From Bifidobacteriaceae bacterium (GTDB lineage Bacteria > Actinomycetota > Actinomycetes > Actinomycetales > WQXJ01): a stretch of 5,632 nucleotides of DNA. Positions 1 to 4,880 of this stretch are shown one piece after another. The translations under genes and the position numbers were made by a program. The stretch spans positions 1 to 5,632 of the forward strand of contig JAISTN010000049.1 in the NCBI GenBank assembly GCA_031272565.1, given 5' to 3'. Positions within the stretch are counted from its first letter, which is position 1. Every line of letters begins with the position of its first letter. Under the pieces are notes generated by a model, which saw nothing but the letters and a program-made list of their open reading frames with translations, had not been told where the DNA came from and searched no databases.

Positions 1-130
1 CCATGAGCCGGTCGCTAGCTTGTTCGAGCAACGCGGACTTCCCGCACCGGCGCACCCCCGTAACCACCTTGATCACAGGTTGATCGCGCAGGCGAAGCAG
101 GACATCCAACTCGCGCTCACGGACGATCAC
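1..130 (-). CDS. AAA+ ATPase, DUF4143-associated type (N-terminus, runs off window)
   Basis: Forty-three codons are visible; the gene continues beyond position 1. The translation begins VIVREREL and reaches a complete Walker A loop at residues 25-32 (GVRRCGKS), preceded by a beta strand (VIKVV). The form 'hIKVVTGVRRCGKS' near the N-terminus is characteristic of the large bacterial and archaeal AAA ATPase family that carries a C-terminal DUF4143 domain; that domain would lie outside the window. I chose the GTG at 130 because AGAGG lies 7 bases upstream. An earlier in-frame GTG at 145 is possible, and a TAG closes the frame above it. The family is expected to bind and hydrolyse ATP in the cytoplasm; its cellular role is poorly known, and members are often found in accessory or defence-rich DNA. 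A promoter fits upstream (167-195). Family call is firm for the P-loop and likely for the subfamily. Confidence 0.85.
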   Translation of the reverse strand, partial: MIVRERELDVLLRLRDQPVIKVVTGVRRCGKSALLEQASDRLM

Positions 131-166
131 ACCGGCACCTCTCACTCTACGACCACTAGAGGCATC

Positions 167-195
167 AGACTACGCAAACTTGCTCGTCATTGCAA
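167..195 (-). promoter_or_regulatory. Sigma70-type promoter for the AAA ATPase
   Basis: Reading the minus strand, TTGCAA (195-190) and TAGTCT (172-167) are separated by exactly 17 bases. Each matches the -35 and -10 consensus at four of six positions. Transcription would begin near 160, leaving about 30 bases of leader that include the AGAGG ribosome site. The -35 element lies inside the palindrome at 191-224, consistent with repression at this promoter. Prediction from sequence only. Confidence 0.5.
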
Positions 196-224
196 CTTTA
201 CGGATCACAATACGTAAACATGCA
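191..224. promoter_or_regulatory. Palindromic candidate operator
   Basis: A 34-base imperfect dyad is centred between 207 and 208. TGCA (191-194) mirrors TGCA (221-224), TTTACG (197-202) mirrors CGTAAA (213-218), and AT (204-205) mirrors AT (210-211). The symmetry axis is the same for all three blocks, which is hard to get by chance. It overlaps the -35 element of the AAA ATPase promoter, so a dimeric repressor is the natural reading. No regulator gene is adjacent on the visible side. Confidence 0.5.
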
Positions 225-250
225 CAACCCCGCCGCTACGTGGGCGGCAT

Positions 251-335
251 CGGGCGCCCGGCCGGTGAGACTCCCCCCAGGCTGCGGCACCTGGGAGGAC
301 TAGTTGGTTGGCCTGAGGTCCGGCGACGCGTCGCC
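251..335. repeat. Cluster of palindromes in a non-coding stretch
   Basis: Between the palindromic operator and repeat A I see no convincing gene on either strand; the open frames lack family features. The stretch holds a perfect 10-base palindrome (CGGGCGCCCG, 251-260), a hairpin with CCCAGG (276-281) pairing CCTGGG (290-295) extended outward by a bulge, and a perfect 14-base palindrome (GGCGACG/CGTCGCC, 322-335). They could be regulator sites, an attenuator, or remains of a mobile-element end. Confidence 0.4.
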
Positions 336-368
336 CACCACCCTCTGAACCGGTTGTGACGGATCTGA

Positions 369-406
369 TGGCTGTTTCGTCGGTCACAGCCACCGTTGAG
401 GTGGGT
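369..406 (+). repeat. Dispersed repeat, copy A
   Basis: Positions 370-406 align with 4229-4262: 29 of 34 aligned bases are identical, with one 3-base insertion here (TCG at 380-382). Shared blocks are GTCACAG, CCGTTG and GGTGGGT. The copy can fold into a stem TGGCTGT (369-375) with ACAGCCA (386-392) around a 10-base loop. It ends 35 bases before the start of the TIGR02391-type gene. It may be a leader element, a protein-binding site or a transposon end. Confidence 0.6.
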
Positions 407-441
407 GTCGGGTCTGGTCCGGGCGGCGTGACACTGGGGCC

Positions 442-1272
442 GTGCACCCAACACAAAACCCCGAATACCTAGGGTCAGTAGCCCAAGCCGTCGAACAATT
501 CCGCACTGCCTTCGACCACTTCCTCGCGTTGCACCAACCCACCCAAGGCCTGGCCAAAGGCATCGCCCCAGCCATCACACCGCGGCCCGGCACCCCAAAG
601 ACAGAACTCGCCCTACGCCGTGCCGCCGTCAACCGGACCGCCGGACGGGCCGCCCCTGCCCCCCGCTTGACAGGTTGCTTTCTCCGGTCCGCCACCGGAG
701 GTAAACCCCTCGACCCGTTAGCCTGCTGGAGCACCATCACCCACCCCCACCCGATATTGAAACCAGCCGACATCCACGGCGCCCTTGACGTCATGACCGG
801 CCGGCTGGAACAAATGATTGCCCTGGCCCGGATGGCGGACACCGACCCGTGCAGCCTGAAAGAAATGCACCCGGCGGTATGGCAAGCCGCCGCAACGCCA
901 TGGAGTGACGAACGTTGGCTGGAGGCGGTCATCGCCGCCACCCAGGCCGTGTTAGACCGGGTCAGTGACCGCCTCGGCTGGGAACCCGACCAGTTCAACA
1001 GTGGTTCCCCCTGGGAACAGGTCTTCGCTGACGACAGCCAAGACGCCCACACCACCCGGCATCTGGGCCTGCCACCCGGCGTCGACCAGACATCCGGTCA
1101 CAACCTGGTGGCCGCCCTTCGCCACGTCGCGGTGGGTCTACCAGTGTTGGTGATCGACCCGAACTTGGCGCCGCACAAAGGACTGACCCGGCAAGACGCC
1201 CTGGAACGGCTGGCCGCCCTGTCCCTGCTGGCCTGGTGGCTCGACCACTGCCCCATAGTCCCAGCACCCTAG
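442..1272 (+). CDS. TIGR02391/Ymh-domain protein
   Basis: A 276-residue protein. Residues 141-271 fit the TIGR02391 (Hypoth_Ymh) family. The domain opens 'EMHPAVWQAAATPW', continues through a helix 'EAVIAATQAVLDRVSDRLG', and ends 'DALERLAALSLLAWWLD', where the family typically reads 'ALE.LAa.SlLaRwiD'. The usual 'IRNP.aH' motif before that helix is here 'VIDPNLAPHK', so it is degenerate. The first 110 residues match nothing I recognise; residues 10-35 look helical. The start is the GTG at 442, the first start after an in-frame TGA at 397; no good ribosome site precedes it. The family has no established biochemical function; it is often found in accessory DNA. The gene stands alone on this strand and ends in a hairpin shared with the convergent neighbour. 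Codon use is strongly coding. Confidence 0.75.
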   Translation: MHPTQNPEYLGSVAQAVEQFRTAFDHFLALHQPTQGLAKGIAPAITPRPGTPKTELALRRAAVNRTAGRAAPAPRLTGCFLRSATGGKPLDPLACWSTITHPHPILKPADIHGALDVMTGRLEQMIALARMADTDPCSLKEMHPAVWQAAATPWSDERWLEAVIAATQAVLDRVSDRLGWEPDQFNSGSPWEQVFADDSQDAHTTRHLGLPPGVDQTSGHNLVAALRHVAVGLPVLVIDPNLAPHKGLTRQDALERLAALSLLAWWLDHCPIVPAP

Positions 1273-1296
1273 GTCCGGCTGACACTCGCCGGGGCT

Positions 1297-1325
1297 GCCG
1301 GTCAGGGCCGTGCCCTGGCACCGGC
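1297..1325. terminator. Hairpin between convergent genes, probable terminator
   Basis: GCCGGT-CAGGGC (1297-1308) pairs with GCCCTG (1312-1317) and ACCGGC (1320-1325). The loop is 3 bases and there is a 2-base bulge (GC, 1318-1319). It lies 24 bases after the stop of the plus-strand gene and directly against the stop of the minus-strand pseudogene, so it can serve both. There is no T-tract on either side, which is common in actinomycete terminators. Confidence 0.6.
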
Positions 1326-2327
1326 TCAGAGTAGTTTGCTGGCTTCGCTTTGATGCTGGGGCGAGGTGTGGGCCAGGCACACCGCCGCCGCCCCGCGCAC
1401 CAGCAGCGACGGGCTCGACTCCATCAGCGCCCTGGCCGCCTCGAAGTGCCCGGTGCACGTCGCCGTTTCCAGGTCGATCGCGCCGGCCCAGGGCGGATAG
1501 CCCTTGGGCTGGTAGTTCCGCTCGGCGGCGATGAAACCCTGCGCCAGCAGAGTGCTGGCCTGCCGGGCATAGGCGTGCCGCTGCACACCAGGCACGGTCG
1601 CATCTGGGTCCCGCGACTTCGCTTCCTGGGCCAACGCCGCCTCGTAGGAAAGATCAAGCTGTTCGGGTAACCCGCCGGGCAGGAAGCACAGCAGCCGCAT
1701 GGCCTCGTCGAAAGCCTAACGCTCGTAGCACGCCTGGATGTCCCCGAGGTGCTTCTTGACCTCGCCGTAGTACTTGGAGTGGTAAACCCCTGCCGGGGTG
1801 TGGATCCAATGCGCTTCGCCCAGCGCGATCCGGGCCAGGAAATGGCAGGCGACGTCAGCGCCGTCGTAGTCGTTGCGGGCGATGTCCGCCAGGAACGGCA
1901 CCGCCATCTTCGAAGCCTTGAACACCGACCCTTGATGCGTCGTGGCGGCATACAACCGGTACACGCCGAAACTCACGTCGCCGTCGTCGTCGCTGGTCAG
2001 CGCCTCGATGTAGTGCGGCGTCAACGTCGCCGCTCCGTAAGCATCCTTGACCTTGTCCCAGGGCTGGTCGTACAGCCCCGGCGGCACATACCGCTTCTTC
2101 CCGGTCAGGGGCGGCCGCTCCACGCCGTCTTGGATCTTGAGGAGCGCGAGGATGCGGCCCCTGCCGTCGCCCGCAGCCTTCACTTCTGTGTAGTACGACG
2201 ACCAGTCATCCCAAGCCGGCAAACCCTCAATGGCCACGCGCCGCTCCGTTCTGTTGGCGTTCGGGGCCGGGGCGCCCGAATCTGGGGAAACAAGCCTCAG
2301 CTTATCCACACGTGCTGGCTCCGGCAT
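1326..2327 (-). pseudogene. HEAT-like immunity-type protein, interrupted by an in-frame TAG
   Basis: One reading frame runs for 333 sense positions but is cut by a single TAG at 1718-1716 (codon 204). On both sides the protein is continuous in the same frame: '...GDIQACYER' stop 'AFDEAMRLLCFLPGG'. No frameshift is needed, so a point mutation (for example from CAG, AAG or GAG) explains it. The N-terminal half carries the signature of a large actinobacterial HEAT-repeat-like family: QPWDKVKDAYGAAT at 88-101, HQGSVFKAS at 131-139, and AVPFL at 142-146. Members often sit beside polymorphic toxins and are thought to be immunity proteins, but no toxin is visible here. The start is an ATG at 2327; a GTG six codons in is an alternative. 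The next gene on this strand (2672-3169) carries the same motifs. If translated as is, the product is a 203-residue truncation. Confidence 0.75.
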
Positions 2328-2338
2328 GAGTTCAATTG

Positions 2339-2355
2339 CGAACGCGGCGCGTTCG
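2339..2355. promoter_or_regulatory. 17-base palindrome upstream of the HEAT-like pseudogene
   Basis: CGAACGCG-G-CGCGTTCG is perfect with a single central base. It starts 12 bases upstream of the ATG at 2327. On the minus strand a TTGACG (2359-2354) overlaps its edge and could be a -35 element, which would place the palindrome between -35 and -10. No good -10 is visible (ATTGAA at the right spacing), so the promoter is uncertain while the dyad itself is certain. Confidence 0.4.
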
Positions 2356-2474
2356 TCAACTGGGGCACCGCCTTCGGGGCGGGATGGACGCTGAGCCGCT
2401 GTTCGTCAGACGGACTCAATTGCGTGTCTAGGGTCCGGGTTGGAATCTGTTGCAAATGCCGGTTGGAGGCGTTG

Positions 2475-2675
2475 ATGAAGTACTTGTCACGGGTGGCGGA
2501 CGGCATCTTGGCGGACAACCTGCTCGGCCTGACGGGCACCGAGAAGAAGCTCCTGCCCACCCTGTCCACCGGGCAGGGCCTGTGGCGGATCAAAGACCGT
2601 TCCTTCGTCGTCCAACACGAACTCCACCCCGCCGAGCTGGCCCTGTTCGACACCACCGCCCGAATGGGCCATTAG
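2475..2675 (+). pseudogene. C-terminal remnant of a VirB4/TraC-like conjugation ATPase
   Basis: Sixty-six codons whose translation, especially 'LLPTLSTGQGLWRIKDRSF' (26-44) followed by 'VVQHELHPAELALFDTTARM' (45-64), matches the extreme C-terminus of VirB4/TraC-type ATP-binding proteins of actinobacterial integrative conjugative elements, where 'GxGLWRhxxRSF...H..HP.E..L.DTdARM' is typical. Full-length members have several hundred residues, and no Walker motifs are present, so the body of the gene is gone. Upstream in frame the residues do not continue the family, so the break lies near 2475. The ATG at 2475 has GGAGG five bases upstream, so a short peptide might still be made. The TAG stop overlaps the stop of the opposing gene within TTAG (2672-2675). 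This is the clearest trace of a former conjugative element in the window. Confidence 0.65.
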
Positions 2676-3169
2676 CTCCAAATGAAGGCCTCGTCCCCGA
2701 ATGAGCCGATCAGGGTGCGTGCCGCTTTGATTTCGTCACAGCAATGCTGTTGCCAGTACGGGAAGTTCTCACCCTGGAACTCCTCCCACAGTCCCGCATC
2801 TGTGTCCGCGTCCACGAACGGCGGCCACAGTTCATCGGCCAACGGCAGCTCGGGGTTGTCAAAGGGCGCCCTGCCACAGGAGACCACCGCGTTGTAGACC
2901 TGCTGGAGAACCGCCAAGATCCTCGGCTTGTCCGAGTTCGGCTCTCGCAGGCATTCGAGAAGGACGGCGACCATGAACGGCGAGGCTTGCATCACACCGT
3001 CTTGATGTTCGATGCTGTTGGAGATCTGATCGAAGACTGCCGCATCGGCTTGGCCTGACGCAACGAGGCGGGCCTGATCGGGAAACTCTGTTGCTCGGCC
3101 ATACCAATGCACGATTCGGTCCCAGGGAGTGTCCCTCAACAACACTTCAAGCCGACTGTCGTTGCCCAT
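2672..3169 (-). CDS. Short HEAT-like immunity-type protein
   Basis: A 165-residue protein with the same signature as the broken gene downstream of it: TPWDRIVHWYGRAT at 14-27 against QPWDKVKDAYGAAT, then HQDGVMQAS at 55-63 against HQGSVFKAS. Spacing between the two motifs is nearly the same (31 and 33 residues from YG to HQ). This supports membership of the same HEAT-repeat-like family, in which many proteins are suspected immunity partners of secreted or contact-dependent toxins. It lacks the roughly 75-residue N-terminal extension of its neighbour and is shorter at the C-terminus. The C-terminal part is acidic and aromatic (ADELWPPFVDADTD, 111-124). It is expected to be soluble, with no signal peptide or membrane segment. 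The start is the ATG at 3169, inside a CATG shared with the plus-strand ORF; no clear ribosome site is seen. No cognate toxin lies nearby. Confidence 0.75.
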   Translation of the reverse strand: MGNDSRLEVLLRDTPWDRIVHWYGRATEFPDQARLVASGQADAAVFDQISNSIEHQDGVMQASPFMVAVLLECLREPNSDKPRILAVLQQVYNAVVSCGRAPFDNPELPLADELWPPFVDADTDAGLWEEFQGENFPYWQQHCCDEIKAARTLIGSFGDEAFIWS

Positions 3170-3779
3170 GGCCGAAGCCTACCGGGAGGTCTCTGCGCAC
3201 CTGTTGGGCATGACAACGACTTACCCGCACTTGAACCCGGACGAGCCGTGGGTCACGATCATCGACGCCGCCGATGGCGGCCTGTCGGTGAAGATGGTCG
3301 GCATCGACCGTGACGTTCCCGCCCACCTACTCGATTCCGGCCAGATGGGCAACTTGCAGGACTACCTGTATGACCTGTTCGCCCAGCCCTACTCGGTCGA
3401 GATCATCGACGCCGACGGCACCGTCTACCTGGCCGCCGGGGCCGCCGATGTCGCCATCGACCTGGGTGATGCGGCGTTGCTGCGGGCGGGGAGGCTGATA
3501 GCTGATTCAGAACGGGTTGGCGACCGTCACCGAGTTGATTATCTGGCCAGGGTTGAGGTCTTCCGACCACAAGGTGGCACAGCCCATGGCGGCCGCGGAG
3601 TGAACAATCATGGCGTCCCAAAACGACAGTTGTACTGTCTCAGCCAGCCGGGCGGCATCGAGCACATCAGCCGCCACCGGGGCGAACGTTGGCCAGGTGG
3701 CGAAACGGGTGTTTGCCTGGGTGGCATCGGCCGGCGCCATGTTCATCTTCCGCACGGCGTTGACATAGAACTCCTGTAA
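3168..3779 (+). CDS. Hypothetical protein, likely 3'-truncated with a chimeric tail
   Basis: An open frame of 203 codons from the ATG at 3168. I do not recognise the family. Residues 1 to about 110 have strongly biased codons and a normal protein pattern ('PWVTIIDAADGGLSVKMVG', 'NLQDYLYDLFAQPYSVEII'), suggesting a small alpha/beta protein with alternating strands. After about 3498 the frame runs antisense through the 3' end of vapC, so residues past about 113 (overlap begins at 3507) are probably accidental and the real gene probably lost its 3' end there. GCTGAT is repeated at 3494-3499 and 3501-3506, close to the apparent junction. ATG 3210 is another possible start, and a GTG at 3129 would overlap the opposing gene. 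No ribosome site is clear. The function is unknown, and the gene may be dead. Confidence 0.45.
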   Translation: MAEAYREVSAHLLGMTTTYPHLNPDEPWVTIIDAADGGLSVKMVGIDRDVPAHLLDSGQMGNLQDYLYDLFAQPYSVEIIDADGTVYLAAGAADVAIDLGDAALLRAGRLIADSERVGDRHRVDYLARVEVFRPQGGTAHGGRGVNNHGVPKRQLYCLSQPGGIEHISRHRGERWPGGETGVCLGGIGRRHVHLPHGVDIELL

Positions 3780-3911
3780 CACCTGGACGCTGGTTGCCCC
3801 AACGCCACTACTCACCAAGCGCTTGATCAGGGCCACGGCCGGCCCGTGGCGCGGGTCGGTGGGATCGTAGGCGTACAGCAGCACATTGGTGTCGACAAAC
3901 TCGAGGCTCAT
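3507..3911 (-). CDS. vapC: VapC-type PIN-domain toxin
   Basis: A 134-residue PIN-domain protein, a typical VapC length. The four acidic residues expected at the metal-binding active site are present: D7 in FVDTN, E47 in LQEFY, D99 in SFWDAMIV and D118 in SEDLN. VapC toxins are Mg2+/Mn2+-dependent endoribonucleases that cleave tRNA or rRNA when freed from their antitoxin; the target of this one cannot be read from sequence. The ATG at 3911 overlaps the vapB stop in ATGA, with GAGG eleven bases upstream inside vapB, so translation is likely coupled. All catalytic residues are intact, so the toxin should be active. The 3' end is overlapped antisense by the chimeric plus-strand ORF. Confidence 0.92.
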   Translation of the reverse strand: MSLEFVDTNVLLYAYDPTDPRHGPAVALIKRLVSSGVGATSVQVLQEFYVNAVRKMNMAPADATQANTRFATWPTFAPVAADVLDAARLAETVQLSFWDAMIVHSAAAMGCATLWSEDLNPGQIINSVTVANPF

Positions 3912-4144
3912 CGCTGGTGGGCCTCGTCACGGGACAGCGTTCCGTCCCCAACCCGCAGCAGGCCACGCTCCATGCGGGCAAACTCGTCTTCCCAGGCCGC
4001 CGCCGCCTCCCTACCACCCGCGATGGTGCTTTCCAGACTGGCTCCCACCAGGTGCGACAGTGACATGTCGTGGCCGGCGGCATAAACCCGAGCCCGCCGC
4101 AAAGTCGCTTCAGGCAGGGTAATGGTGACATTGCGCAAACCCAT
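3908..4144 (-). CDS. vapB: VapB-type ribbon-helix-helix antitoxin
   Basis: A 78-residue protein beginning MGLRNVTITLPE. Residues 5-40 fit a ribbon-helix-helix DNA-binding domain: a beta strand (NVTITL), helix 1 (EATLRRARVYAAGH), a turn, and helix 2 (SLSHLVGASLEST). The C-terminal part (FARMERGLLRVGDGTLSRDE, 55-74, then AHQR) resembles the toxin-wrapping tail of VapB proteins. It would neutralise VapC and repress the operon as a dimer on the palindrome at 4144-4170. I chose the ATG at 4144 rather than the ATG eleven codons upstream (4177) because the promoter -10 sits inside the longer version, and the domain starts directly after M1 of the short one. It overlaps vapC by four bases. Confidence 0.88.
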   Translation of the reverse strand: MGLRNVTITLPEATLRRARVYAAGHDMSLSHLVGASLESTIAGGREAAAAWEDEFARMERGLLRVGDGTLSRDEAHQR

Positions 4145-4170
4145 GTGAACCAGTGTAACACGGGCACACA
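4144..4170 (-). promoter_or_regulatory. vapBC promoter and autoregulatory operator, leaderless
   Basis: On the minus strand TACACT (4157-4152) is a good -10 element ending 7 bases before the ATG at 4144, which places the transcription start at or next to the start codon: a leaderless mRNA, common in actinomycetes. Over it lies an imperfect 27-base dyad centred on 4157: TGTG (4144-4147)/CACA (4167-4170), CC (4150-4151)/GG (4163-4164), GTGT (4153-4156)/ACAC (4158-4161). Ten of thirteen pairs match. It covers the -10 and start codon, as expected for VapBC autorepression. No clear -35 is seen. Confidence 0.6.
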
Positions 4171-4193
4171 GGCTCACGGCTGGGCAGTGTCAT

Positions 4194-4218
4194 GTCTCAG
4201 TAGCACGTCTCAGTGGCA
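4194..4218 (+). repeat. Tandem 12-base repeats (iterons)
   Basis: GTCTCAGTAGCA (4194-4205) and GTCTCAGTGGCA (4207-4218) differ at one base and have a 13-base period. A looser third copy, GTCACAGGTGCC, lies at 4239-4250 inside repeat B (8 of 12 identical). Such short iterated motifs are typical of multi-site protein binding, including transposase-binding ends of insertion sequences, but no transposase is present. Confidence 0.55.
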
Positions 4219-4221
4219 GTG

Positions 4222-4262
4222 GGTACCTGGCTATTTCGGTCACAGGTGCCGTTGCGGTGGGT
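4222..4262 (+). repeat. Dispersed repeat, copy B
   Basis: Positions 4229-4262 match copy A (370-406) at 29 of 34 aligned bases, same orientation. This copy folds as GGTACCTG (4222-4229) with CAGGTGCC (4243-4250), one T-G wobble, 13-base loop. The right-arm bases that differ from copy A (GTG instead of CCA) are matched by a different left flank. It ends 27 bases before the start of the HTH gene. Confidence 0.6.
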
Positions 4263-4289
4263 AATGCCCTCTGACCAGGTGTTTTATCG

Positions 4290-4592
4290 ATGTGGACCCT
4301 ACGAGACAAAGCTCCAACCCTGTACCACGAGCTAAGAGAGCTTGTCAGAGTGCGTAAGGACTATGACAGGGGTCGGTTGGAGAGGCCCGGAAAACCTCAG
4401 CCTGTGAGACACAAGCAGTATCGGCGGCACTCGGAGGAGCAGATCGAGGACATGGCCGAGCAGTACCTCAGCGGCCTCACGGTGTACCAGTTGGCCGAGG
4501 CTTTCGGCATCGCCCGGCAGACCGTCGGCATCATTCTGCGGCGGCACGGTATGGACACCCGGAGACGCAACAGAGGTGTCAAAGCGCCATGA
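4290..4592 (+). CDS. Small HTH DNA-binding protein, resolvase/excisionase-like
   Basis: A 100-residue basic protein. Residues 48-88 form a clear helix-turn-helix: helix 1 'SEEQIEDMAEQYLSG' (48-62), helix 2 'TVYQLAEAFG' (64-73), and recognition helix 'ARQTVGIILRRHG' (75-87). The pattern 'G.TVYELA..FGI.R.TV...L.R.GV' is common in short actinobacterial HTH proteins and resembles the HTH found at the C-terminus of Hin/resolvase-type serine recombinases. Homologs I recall often carry a second HTH unit after this one; here the protein stops at 'RRRNRGVKAP', so it may be shortened. The N-terminal 45 residues are charged and helical. There is no catalytic domain. The ATG at 4290 has no ribosome site. 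It probably binds DNA; whether it regulates transcription or a mobile element is unknown. Confidence 0.7.
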   Translation: MWTLRDKAPTLYHELRELVRVRKDYDRGRLERPGKPQPVRHKQYRRHSEEQIEDMAEQYLSGLTVYQLAEAFGIARQTVGIILRRHGMDTRRRNRGVKAP

Positions 4593-4795
4593 CCGGATCT
4601 GGCCTGGTCGCCGTAGGCGCTGGCGAGGCACACCTGGCACCCTTGGTGGCACGAACACGTGATGGCCGCCGACGAGATTCGCTACCTTCAAAGGCCGGAT
4701 CACGCTCCAAGGAGCGCCGCATCCTGCGCTGTTCCCCAACGCGCCATCGTCATCTGGCGAGGACGCGACAAGCCCGGCACACCCTCCCCAATCAG
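4593..4795. other. Gene-poor stretch after the HTH gene
   Basis: No frame on either strand shows a recognisable family. An ATG at 4589 overlaps the HTH stop (ATGA) and opens 110 codons on the plus strand, but the translation is arginine-rich without domain character, runs through the hairpin at 4796-4842 and ends antisense to the oxidoreductase stub. I regard it as non-coding. It may contain decayed remains of the HTH gene's lost second half or of the oxidoreductase's lost body, but I could not see either. Confidence 0.45.
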
Positions 4796-4842
4796 ACCAG
4801 AGGGGTCTGCCATCCGGTGATCCCGCGGCAGGCCCCTCTGGT
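4796..4842. terminator. 16-bp hairpin, terminator or mobile-element relic
   Basis: ACCAGAGGGGTCTGCC (4796-4811) pairs with GGCAGGCCCCTCTGGT (4827-4842); fifteen Watson-Crick pairs and one T-G pair, with a 15-base loop. It is the longest inverted repeat in the window. It lies between convergent genes (HTH on plus, oxidoreductase stub on minus), which fits a bidirectional terminator, though there is no T-tract on either side. It could also be a recombination or transposon site. Confidence 0.55.
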
Positions 4843-4880
4843 TGATCTGGCGCGTGCGTTGTGCTTAGCCGTTGGCGCGG

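Noticed and set aside
205..456. 83-codon minus-strand frame upstream of the AAA ATPase
   Set aside because: No family match, no ribosome site, and it runs across the palindromes and repeat A.
384..1055. 223-codon minus-strand open frame
   Set aside because: It is antisense to the TIGR02391-type gene and has no recognisable domain; long antisense frames are expected at this GC content.
1716..1718. TAG read as pyrrolysine or a recoded amino acid
   Set aside because: There is no sign of a downstream recoding element, and other genes here end in TAG normally; a point mutation is simpler.
1749..2675. 308-codon plus-strand open frame
   Set aside because: Most of it is the antisense of the HEAT-like pseudogene, whose protein has clear family motifs. 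Only the last 66 codons (2475-2675) look like a real protein.
369..4262. Repeats A and B as integron attC sites or a CRISPR array
   Set aside because: The GTTRRRY core is not present, there are only two copies 3.86 kb apart, and the genes between them lie in mixed orientations.
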